From Candidatus Methanophaga sp. GoMg3.2 (GTDB lineage: Archaea; Halobacteriota; Syntropharchaeia; Alkanophagales; Methanospirareceae): a stretch of DNA of 8,144 nt. Both the position numbers and the translations under genes were made by a program. The DNA lies in the NCBI GenBank assembly GCA_013180565.1, contig QBUN01000416.1, positions 10,027 to 18,170 on the forward strand. Direction: 5' to 3'. Below are positions 1 through 5,347 of this stretch, piece after piece. The notes beneath the pieces were generated by a model. That model had not been told where the DNA came from. It made no database searches and saw only the letters and a program-made list of their open reading frames with translations. The number at the start of each line of letters is the position of its first letter. The stretch's first letter is position 1.

Positions 1-1
1 G

Positions 2-1015
2 GATCATATCTTTGACGAATCTATACTGGTAAGACTGACGAATGAAAGAATAGCCGATGACGAAGTTATGCTGGCTGTAGACTATAACATTGACATTGAA
101 ACCAATAAGCTTGTTGATGTTGATGATGTTACCAAAGTTCTTGTCGAAGAGGGCAGGATTTTAGATATAGGAAAGAATATCAAGAAATATAACGCTTATG
201 ATACAGGAATTTTTCTTTCTTCGCCTGCAATATTCAGTGCCATCGAAGAAAGTTTACATGATGACGATAGCTCCCTTTCAGGGGGGATAAGGGTGCTGGC
301 TGGCAAGGGAAAGGCTAAGATATTTGATATTAAAGATGAATACTGGATTGATGTGGATGACGAGAAGACATTAAAAAAAGCGGAAAATACGCTTTTAGAT
401 ACTTTGAAAAAAGCCTCAGATGGGCCTATATCTAGATACTTAAACAGACCCATATCAACCAGGATTACAAAGTATCTTTTAAGAACGGATATTACTCCAA
501 ACCAGGTTTCGTTCTTTTCCTTTATCCTTGCTATGCTAGGCGCTTTTTTGTTCTTTTTAGGGGAATATATTACTCTAGTTATTGGCGCAATACTGGCACA
601 GGTAGCATCTGTTATTGATGGCTGTGACGGGGAAATAGCAAGACTAAAATTCCAGGTTACAGAATTTGGTGGATGGTTTGACGCGGTCTTAGACCGCTAT
701 GCTGATGCTTTTCTCCTTTTTGGGCTGACTTATTATGTTTGTTTTACAAATTGTGATTTTTTTACTCTCTTCATCGGTTTTCTTGCAATCATAGGCGCGT
801 TCATGAATAGTTATACTGCCGACAAATATGACGGTTTGATGAAGAGAAAACTTAGGCCGGGAAAGTACTATTTCAGAATGGGGCGTGATGTCAGGATTTT
901 TATCATATTTCTTGGGGCTTTAATAAATCAACCTTTTTTAATCCTTGTTACAATCGCTCTTTTGACGAATGCTGAAAATATCAGGAGGATAGTGGTTTTA
1001 TATAAAAATGGATAA
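2..1015 (+). CDS. Bifunctional nucleotidyltransferase / CDP-alcohol phosphotransferase, IPCT-DIPP synthase type (5' truncated)
   Basis: The reading frame is open to the left edge (first complete codon at 2), so the N-terminus is missing; the first ATG, at 68, is internal. The visible start, DHIFDE, matches the GDHIF-type motif of sugar-phosphate nucleotidyltransferases, and YDTGIF and WIDVDD are later motifs of that domain. A linker (SDGPISRYLNRPIS, then TPNQ) leads into a membrane domain. Nt 617-694 encode a perfect CDP-alcohol phosphotransferase signature, D-x2-DG-x2-AR-x8-G-x3-D-x3-D (D184, D187, D205, D209 counting M at nt 68 as 1), followed by several hydrophobic segments. By family knowledge, this domain order is that of the Archaeoglobus-type enzyme that makes CDP-inositol from inositol-1-phosphate and joins it to a second inositol phosphate, giving di-myo-inositol phosphate phosphate. 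The acceptor cannot be read from sequence; a related headgroup transferase acting on a lipid is possible. It overlaps the next gene by 8 bp. Confidence 0.82.
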   Translation, partial: DHIFDESILVRLTNERIADDEVMLAVDYNIDIETNKLVDVDDVTKVLVEEGRILDIGKNIKKYNAYDTGIFLSSPAIFSAIEESLHDDDSSLSGGIRVLAGKGKAKIFDIKDEYWIDVDDEKTLKKAENTLLDTLKKASDGPISRYLNRPISTRITKYLLRTDITPNQVSFFSFILAMLGAFLFFLGEYITLVIGAILAQVASVIDGCDGEIARLKFQVTEFGGWFDAVLDRYADAFLLFGLTYYVCFTNCDFFTLFIGFLAIIGAFMNSYTADKYDGLMKRKLRPGKYYFRMGRDVRIFIIFLGALINQPFLILVTIALLTNAENIRRIVVLYKNG

Positions 1016-1568
1016 TATTGATTGTGTAAAAAAGAAGATGGAGTGGATCATTAAAAAATCTCAGGTTCCTGAAGACCCAGTACACTCGAAAAATACTTTG
1101 GAGTGGCTGCTCAAATTAAAACCGGATGCTGATGATGCCTTAAAAATAGCTGCTTTAGGTCATGATATAGAACGAGCCATTGCGGAACGGAAAGTAAGAC
1201 GCGAAGATTATAAAGATTACGATGAGTTTAAAGAAGCCCATGCTTCCAACAGTGCTAAGATCCTGGCAGAAATAATGAAAGAGTGCAACATAAGTAAAAA
1301 ATTAGCAGACGATGTCGTTTTTCTGGTCTGCCATCATGAAACAGGAGGCACGAGACGCATTGATATTTTAAGAGATGCCGACAGCATCTCGTTTTTCCAT
1401 GTAAATCTGCCCTATTACTTTCTCCGAAATGGTGTAGAAGAGACGAAAAGGAGGTGCTTATGGGGATACAAGAAGTTACCAAAGAATATGCAAGAGGTTG
1501 TAGTTAAGTTTAATTATAAAGACAAAGAACTTAAGTCCCTTGTAATGGCTTGGATTGCAGGCAGATAA
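1008..1568 (+). CDS. HD-domain phosphohydrolase-like protein
   Basis: This 186-residue soluble protein has an HD-superfamily metal-site pattern: H26 (DPVH), H52-D53 (GHDIER), H109-H110 (CHHETGG) and D123/D125 (RDADSISFF). Such sites bind divalent metals and hydrolyse phosphoesters, but the substrate is not evident. The stretch from ALKIAALGHDIER onward resembles, loosely, the DUF4202 pattern, although here the HD pair is intact. ATG 1008 is the only standard start after the in-frame stop at 990-992. It overlaps the end of the upstream gene by 8 bp, and a purine-rich AGGAGG lies at 983-988, rather far (19 nt) for a normal ribosome binding site, so translational coupling is likely. Pairing with a DIPP-synthase-like gene suggests a role in dephosphorylating a product or nucleotide of that pathway; this is inference. 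Base composition is AT-rich like the upstream gene. Confidence 0.8.
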   Translation: MDNIDCVKKKMEWIIKKSQVPEDPVHSKNTLEWLLKLKPDADDALKIAALGHDIERAIAERKVRREDYKDYDEFKEAHASNSAKILAEIMKECNISKKLADDVVFLVCHHETGGTRRIDILRDADSISFFHVNLPYYFLRNGVEETKRRCLWGYKKLPKNMQEVVVKFNYKDKELKSLVMAWIAGR

Positions 1569-1627
1569 ACTATGATAAATAAGCATCTATTTTCGTAGAA
1601 TATCTAATTATGGGACAAGCTCTTTAA

Positions 1628-1820
1628 TATGCAACTAATTCATTTAATTTGCATGAATCGGAGACAGTCCATTCAGAAACAGCGGATGATGACAATCATA
1701 AAGTGCAATCGTTCTTCAATTCGCTGATTTCAGATGAATTTTACATAGATTTCGGATAAAGAAGAAATCTTTTTGTATGTTTTCAGAGTATTGTCGGATG
1801 AATATCGAATGTTTAGTTGA
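1628..1820 (+). pseudogene. Possible remnant of an unknown protein, two frames
   Basis: After a stop at 1625-1627, one frame reads without interruption to TAA 1757-1759 and ends in a protein-like run (VQSFFNSLISDEFYIDFG). A second frame continues from about 1755 to TGA 1818-1820 as DKEEIFLYVFRVLSDEY then RMFS. Joining them at about 1754 with a single-base shift gives a continuous acidic/hydrophobic pattern, as expected for an old frameshifted gene end. There is no ribosome binding site, no clear start and no recognised family. The evidence is only the protein-like look of the two pieces, so this could be chance. Confidence 0.25.
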
Positions 1821-1897
1821 TGATTCAAAAACAACGCCTTGTAACCTTAACTCATTTCTTGACCGTCCGTGTTGATGCTTTTGTTAGGTGGGCATAT

Positions 1898-2133
1898 TCA
1901 TTCATCAAGACTAGCTAGCAGTTCAGCTTTTCTTTGTTCTAGAGAGACCACTTGAGCTTTCAACATCTTCAATTCTTTGTTGACCTGTGCCAACTCTTTC
2001 TTGATTTTTTTCTTCTTAAGGTAGTTGCTACCGTAATTTCCTCTTGTGTAAGTCCAAATTCTTTTCGAGCGGACTTATCACTAAGAGTAGCCCCTTTCTC
2101 AAACCAAGCGGATTTTGCCTCTCTAGAATCCAT
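1898..2133 (-). pseudogene. Coiled-coil protein gene with internal deletion and frameshift
   Basis: On the minus strand, ATG at 2133 follows a good ribosome binding site (GGGGAG at 2142-2147, 8 nt spacer). The first frame reads MDSREAKSAWFEKGATL, then SARKEFGLTQEEI, and then loses sense and stops at about 1969. From about 2032 another frame takes over: GSNYLKKKKIKKELAQ, then VNKELKMLKAQVVSLEQRK and AELLASLDE, ending at TGA 1898-1900. This is a charged heptad-like coiled coil of about 40 residues. The two halves together look like one small protein, DNA-binding-like N-terminus plus coiled coil, that lost an internal segment and its frame. The break lies at a small palindrome (GGTAG-TTG-CTACC, 2020-2032). 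The N-terminal half resembles a small archaeal/bacterial family I cannot name. The intact promoter side and readable ends suggest recent decay. Confidence 0.6.
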
Positions 2134-2204
2134 CTTATCTACTCCCCAATAAACACAACTAACACATAGCTTTCTTTTCCGGATGTAGTTAATGATAAAG
2201 TTTT

Positions 2205-2449
2205 TTAATCCAAGTACCTCCGCTGACGGGTCAACTTATTATCGGTTGGATTTGGGAGCTCTTCGATGAGTTCATCCTCAGAGACGGTATGGAATGAAAC
2301 GACTACCCAGTTCTCTTCAGGAACCACAGCCTGATGCCATATATTGGGTGGAATGGATACCCATCTGCTCTCTATCCGCGCCTCGGAATCGCTAACAAGA
2401 TGATTTTTGCCCCTTCTTTTACCTCAGCACTTTCAATTAGATTTTGCAT
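2205..2449 (-). pseudogene. Cupin-domain protein remnant, frameshifted
   Basis: The minus strand reads MQNLIESAEVKEG from ATG 2449. The frame breaks in a G/A-rich run (about 2403-2414) and resumes in another frame as NHLVSDSEARIESRW, then VSIPPNIWHQAVVPEENW, then VVVSFHTVSEDELIEE, ending RQRRYLD at TAA 2205-2207. The PPNIWHQAVVP and WVVVSFH strands are typical of the second half of a small cupin barrel (beta-strand, His in the metal-side motif, beta-strand). The rebuilt length of about 80 residues is short for a cupin, so the N-terminal strands are probably also lost. The frame is continuous upstream with the end of the neighbouring flavoprotein fragment, so a deletion may have fused the two remnants. 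A real programmed frameshift is unlikely given the other broken genes around it. Confidence 0.6.
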
Positions 2450-2461
2450 GCAAATGGCTTT

Positions 2462-2666
2462 TTATCTCGCTTCCTCAAAGGTGCCTTGCTAGTTGCCCGT
2501 ATAACGATGGAAAGTAATCAGCGTACATGCCGCGTATCTCCACCTGAGCAGCCGGCCTCAGGAAGCGCCTGCCGAGTAGACCCACCACAAGGTCAGCGAT
2601 TTGCTCTTTATCCGCCTTGTAGCGGTCTGGATCTTCCTGCAAAGATTTGCGGTATGTATAATTCAC
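2462..2666 (-). pseudogene. C-terminal fragment of a phytoene-dehydrogenase-like FAD oxidoreductase
   Basis: The minus strand from 2666 reads NYTYRKSLQEDPDRYKADK, then EQIADLVVGLLGRRF and AAQVEIRGM. A frameshift near 2521-2527 follows, and the next frame reads LITFHRYTGN, a TAG stop (2489-2491), QGTFEEAR and TAA (2462-2464). The signature TPLTFxRYTGNWxG is characteristic of the C-terminal region of phytoene desaturase / retinol-saturase-like flavoproteins. The TAG sits exactly where the conserved Trp belongs, so it is most simply a TGG to TAG mutation. The FAD-binding N-terminus is absent: a stop lies upstream at 2688-2690 and the tRNA terminator follows. No function can remain. The identification rests on motif memory and would be settled by a translated search. 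Confidence 0.62.
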
Positions 2667-2689
2667 GTAACATAAATTTGATGGAAATC

Positions 2690-2727
2690 AAAAAAAATAT
2701 AGGGCGTTAAACAGTAAATAAACGCCC
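2690..2727 (-). terminator. tRNA-Asp terminator: hairpin plus T8
   Basis: Minus-strand reading: GGGCGTT (2721-2727) pairs perfectly with AACGCCC (2702-2708) across a 12-nt loop, and TAT then T8 (2690-2697) follow. Oligo-T is the main archaeal termination signal. The 5' arm is partly the tRNA's own acceptor strand (2723-2727), so this hairpin and the mature acceptor stem exclude each other. Confidence 0.6.
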
Positions 2728-2795
2728 AGGTCGGGATTTGAACCCGAGTCCGAGCCTCGACAGGGCTCAATGATAGGCCGCTACACCACCCGGGC
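2723..2795 (-). tRNA. tRNA-Asp (anticodon GTC)
   Basis: A 73-nt cloverleaf lies on the minus strand. The acceptor stem is GCCCGGG with CCTGGGC (one G-U pair), and the discriminator is G73, as expected for Asp. The D-arm begins GGTGTAGC with GG in the loop. The anticodon stem GAGCC/GGCTC closes loop CTGTCGA, giving anticodon GTC. The T-stem TCGGG/CCCGA closes loop TTCAAAT. There is no intron, and CCA is not encoded (the next bases are TTT), so CCA is added after transcription. It is divergent from the EF-2 gene. Confidence 0.97.
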
Positions 2796-2815
2796 ATTTA
2801 TTCGTTCTGATAACA

Positions 2816-2826
2816 ATATTATACAT
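2816..2826 (-). promoter_or_regulatory. Putative TATA box for tRNA-Asp
   Basis: The minus strand reads TGTATAATATT, centred about 26 nt upstream of the tRNA 5' end (2795). That is the expected archaeal TATA-to-start distance if transcription starts at or next to the mature 5' end. The whole region is AT-rich, so the exact box is uncertain. Confidence 0.45.
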
Positions 2827-2835
2827 TATTAATAT

Positions 2836-2846
2836 ACTTATATCTT
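2836..2846 (+). promoter_or_regulatory. Putative TATA box for the EF-2 gene
   Basis: The plus strand reads TACTTATATCT about 60 nt before the EF-2 start. A start site about 25 nt downstream would give a leader of roughly 35-40 nt carrying the ribosome binding site. It lies about 20 bp from the tRNA TATA candidate in a 108-bp divergent region, so the two promoters are nearly back to back. Confidence 0.4.
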
Positions 2847-2889
2847 TACGAAACATGTTTAGATTCTTCTAACAAAAAGAGAAGAGACA

Positions 2890-2896
2890 GAGGTGA
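2890..2896 (+). promoter_or_regulatory. Ribosome binding site of EF-2
   Basis: GAGGTGA, fully complementary to the anti-Shine-Dalgarno of archaeal 16S rRNA (TCACCTC), lies 7 nt before ATG 2904 and fixes this as the EF-2 start. Confidence 0.85.
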
Positions 2897-2903
2897 TAAG
2901 AGT

Positions 2904-5090
2904 ATGGCAACAAGAGGTAAGAAAGCAGCAGAAAAGGTAAAATTATTGATGGACAAGACGGAACATATACGCAACATAGGCATCATTGCCCATATAGACC
3001 ACGGAAAGACAACTTTGACTGACAATCTCCTTGCAGGAGCTGGGGTAATATCGAAAGAATTGGCGGGCGAGCAACTATTTACCGATTCCTATTATCTAGA
3101 GCAAGAGAGGGGGATAACGATATTCGCTGCAAATGCATCCATGGTTTATGATTACAACGGTGAGGAATTCCTCATAAACCTTATTGATACGCCCGGTCAT
3201 GTCGACTTTGGAGGCGACGTGACGAGGGCGTTAAGAGCAGTCGATGGCGCTGTGGTTGTTGTTGATGCCGTGGAGGGCGCTATGCCGCAGACCGAGACCG
3301 TTCTGAGGCAGGCGATGAAAGAAAACGTGAAGCCCGTTCTCGTCATCAACAAAGTTGATCGGATGATAAACGAGCTGAAAGTAGATGTGCAAGAGATGCA
3401 AACACGGCTGGGTAAGATAATAGACAAGGTAAACAAGCTGATGCTGGGAATGAAAAAGGATAAATTCGCGGAGTGGAAACTGGATGCCACTAAAGGCAAT
3501 GTCGCTTTTAGCTCCGCCCTCTACAACTGGTCTATAAGCGTTCCAACAATGAAGGCTAGCGGAATTGGCTTTGGCGACGTCTATGAGTATTGCAAACAGG
3601 GGGATATGAAGGCATTAGCGATAAAGTGCCCTGCATATGAGGCAGTTCTTGGTATGGTGATAGATCATCTTCCCAATCCTTTAGAAGCACAAAAATATCG
3701 TGTTCCTGTGATATGGCGTGGCGATGCCGAGAGCGAGATAGGAAAGAGCATGGCAAAATGTGATAGAGCAGGCAAAGTCGCTTTTATGGTGACCTCTGTT
3801 ATGGTGGATCCACATGCAGGCGAAGTAGCCACCGGGCGACTGTTTAGTGGAACCGCGAGTCGGGGCAATGAATTAGTCATTTCTAGCGCGTATAAAACGA
3901 ACAGAGTTCAGCAGGCATGCATATTTATGGGCTCAGAGCGTGTAGAAGTAGATAATGTGCCTGCGGGTAACATAGCGGCACTTGTGGGCCTCAAAGATGC
4001 AGCAGTCGGCGATACGCTTTCCACTGCGGAGATGGCACCATTTGAAAGTATGAAGCACTACAGTGAGCCTGTTGTTACGGTCGCAGTGGAAGCGAAGAGC
4101 ACGAAAGACCTGCCCCGTCTGATCGAGGTGATCAGGAGGCTGGCAAAGGAAGACCCGATGATAAGAATAGATATAAATGAGGAGACGGGCGAACATCTGG
4201 TCTCGGGCATGGGCGAGTTGCATCTTGAGATAATCACACATCGGATACAAGAGGACGAAAAAGTACCTATAATCGCATCACCACCCATTGTGGTCTATCG
4301 TGAGACTGTGGAAGTGGCGGCGGGACCTGTGGAAGGTAAATCGCCAAACCGACACAATAAGTTCTATTTTGTTGTCGAACCCCTGGATGCGGAGATACTG
4401 AAAAAGATACAGAGCGAGGGTATAACCGTCGGTAAAGACAAGGTTATGATGCGAGATAAGCTTATGGAAGCAGGTATGGAAAAACTGGAAGCAAAGAATG
4501 TTATTAACATCTTCGAGGGCAACATGTTAATAGATATGACCAAAGGTGTTCAGTATCTGCGAGAGACGATGGAGTTAATCCAGGAGGGGTTTGAAGATGT
4601 GATGCAAAAGGGCCCCTTAGCAAAGGAGAAGTGCAGAAGTCTAAAACTAAAGCTAATGGATGTGAAGTTGCATGAAGATTCGATACACCGTGGACCTGCA
4701 CAGGTCATTCCCGCGGTGCGAAGCGCTATACAGGGGGCCATATTACTTGGAAAGGCTACTTTCCTTGAGCCTGTACAGGAGGTATACATAAGTATCCCGC
4801 AGAATCTGCTTGGTAACGTAACGCGTGAGATACAGGGCAGAAGAGGGCAAATAGAGGACATAACGACCGAGGGCGATATGGTAACTCTGAAGTCAGAAGC
4901 GCCAGTGGCCGAGATGTTTGGCTTCGCTGGTGATATAAGGTCTGCAACAGAGGGGCGAGCGATTTGGAGTACTGAGTTCGCAGGCTTCAAGCCCATACCT
5001 CAAAATCTGTTTGGCGAAAAGGTGATGGGAGTACGAGAGAGGAAAGGTATGAAGCGGGAAATGCCAAGAGCGAGTGATTTCGTGTCTTAG
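2904..5090 (+). CDS. fusA: Translation elongation factor 2 (EF-2), GTPase
   Basis: This 728-residue cytosolic GTPase drives ribosomal translocation; the length is normal for archaeal EF-2. G motifs: P-loop AHIDHGKT at 29-36, switch I RGIT at 69-72, DTPGH at 95-99, NKVD at 149-152 and SSAL at 203-206. Later domains show SGMGELHLE (434-442) and [12 protein letters not shown] (459-470). In domain [14 protein letters not shown] places the histidine to be modified to diphthamide at H595 (nt 4686-4688). Domain V has GRRGQI and [14 protein letters not shown], and the tail KGMKREMP...DF is of euryarchaeal style. Switch I is unusual: [17 protein letters not shown], where many euryarchaeal EF-2s have an acidic DEEE run before QERGIT and D/N after ITI. 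The start is supported by GAGGTGA at 2890-2896. The gene stands alone, divergent from tRNA-Asp and convergent with the mannosidase. Confidence 0.98.
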   Translation: MATRGKKAAEKVKLLMDKTEHIRNIGIIAHIDHGKTTLTDNLLAGAGVISKELAGEQLFTDSYYLEQERGITIFAANASMVYDYNGEEFLINLIDTPGHVDFGGDVTRALRAVDGAVVVVDAVEGAMPQTETVLRQAMKENVKPVLVINKVDRMINELKVDVQEMQTRLGKIIDKVNKLMLGMKKDKFAEWKLDATKGNVAFSSALYNWSISVPTMKASGIGFGDVYEYCKQGDMKALAIKCPAYEAVLGMVIDHLPNPLEAQKYRVPVIWRGDAESEIGKSMAKCDRAGKVAFMVTSVMVDPHAGEVATGRLFSGTASRGNELVISSAYKTNRVQQACIFMGSERVEVDNVPAGNIAALVGLKDAAVGDTLSTAEMAPFESMKHYSEPVVTVAVEAKSTKDLPRLIEVIRRLAKEDPMIRIDINEETGEHLVSGMGELHLEIITHRIQEDEKVPIIASPPIVVYRETVEVAAGPVEGKSPNRHNKFYFVVEPLDAEILKKIQSEGITVGKDKVMMRDKLMEAGMEKLEAKNVINIFEGNMLIDMTKGVQYLRETMELIQEGFEDVMQKGPLAKEKCRSLKLKLMDVKLHEDSIHRGPAQVIPAVRSAIQGAILLGKATFLEPVQEVYISIPQNLLGNVTREIQGRRGQIEDITTEGDMVTLKSEAPVAEMFGFAGDIRSATEGRAIWSTEFAGFKPIPQNLFGEKVMGVRERKGMKREMPRASDFVS

Positions 5091-5108
5091 GTGAAGATGC
5101 AAGCTCTA

Positions 5109-5265
5109 AGCTTGGCAGCGTGAGTGGTAAGCTCGCAGGACAACGTGTGAAAATCCGAGAACCCAGCTCAGATCAACTGCCAGCTAGGATAAGAACGCGA
5201 TGAAGGGTAAATTTCACTTCATGTACCGTTCTGAGATGAGAATGGGCGAGTAATCGCCCTATTCT
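5109..5265 (+). ncRNA. Candidate structured RNA / 3' UTR element, three hairpin domains
   Basis: This lies in the convergent gap after EF-2 and has no coding look. Domain 1 (5109-5185) is a long imperfect hairpin: AGCT(t)GGCAG pairs with CTGCCAGCT (9 bp, one bulge), then TGAGTGG with CCA(g)CTCA (7 bp, one bulge), then CTC..GGA with TCCGAG (6 bp, 3-nt bulge), closed by a 13-nt loop. Domain 2 (5192-5232): AGAACG with CGTTCT, a 2x4 internal loop, ATGAAG with CTTCAT, and an 11-nt loop. Domain 3 (5239-5265): AGAATGGGCGA with TCGCCC(t)ATTCT, loop GTAA, a GNRA tetraloop if transcribed from the plus strand. No known RNA class was recognised (not RNase P, SRP or a canonical C/D or H/ACA RNA). It may be an EF-2 3' UTR or terminator, or an independent RNA; no clear promoter was found. 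Confidence 0.35.
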
Positions 5266-5327
5266 TAATCTGCGATAATACTAATCATGGATATGACTGT
5301 CAGAATTATTATAACGAGGGAAACGGG

Positions 5328-5332
5328 TTTTT
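5328..5332 (+). terminator. Weak oligo-T stop signal downstream of EF-2
   Basis: TTTTT follows the GGG of AAACGGG about 240 nt after the EF-2 stop and about 60 nt after the hairpin cluster. It is a plausible archaeal U-rich stop, but only five T and with no dedicated stem. No comparably good T-run was seen for the mannosidase on the other strand. Confidence 0.2.
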
Positions 5333-5347
5333 CATTTCGATCTCCCA

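Noticed and set aside
1629..1654. Inverted repeat ATGCAA/TTGCAT with nested ATTCAT/ATGAAT
   Set aside because: Six-base stems with long AT-rich loops are expected by chance in this AT-rich stretch; no T-run or partner repeat was seen.
2489..2491. TAG read as pyrrolysine in the flavoprotein remnant
   Set aside because: The position is a conserved Trp (TGG), the gene is already frameshifted and lacks its N-terminal domain, and a TAA follows soon after.
2444..2710. Open frame on the plus strand across the flavoprotein/cupin remnants
   Set aside because: It has no ribosome binding site or protein-like pattern, and the opposite strand carries recognisable family motifs in the same bases.
3197..4996. 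Long minus-strand open frames inside EF-2
   Set aside because: They are shadows of the EF-2 coding frame with no ribosome binding sites or domain signatures.
5192..5240. C/D box-like guide RNA (GCGATGA ... CTGA flanked by AGAACG/CGTTCT)
   Set aside because: The C box is off consensus by one base, only about 27 nt separate the boxes, no internal C'/D' pair is visible, and the interval itself forms a stem, which a guide region should not.
5192..5265. Group II intron domain V/VI or hammerhead-like core (CTGAGATGAG)
   Set aside because: The loop of the middle hairpin is 11 nt rather than GNRA, the catalytic-triad and bulge layout do not fit, the CTGATGA core is interrupted by an extra G, and no GAAA follows the stem.
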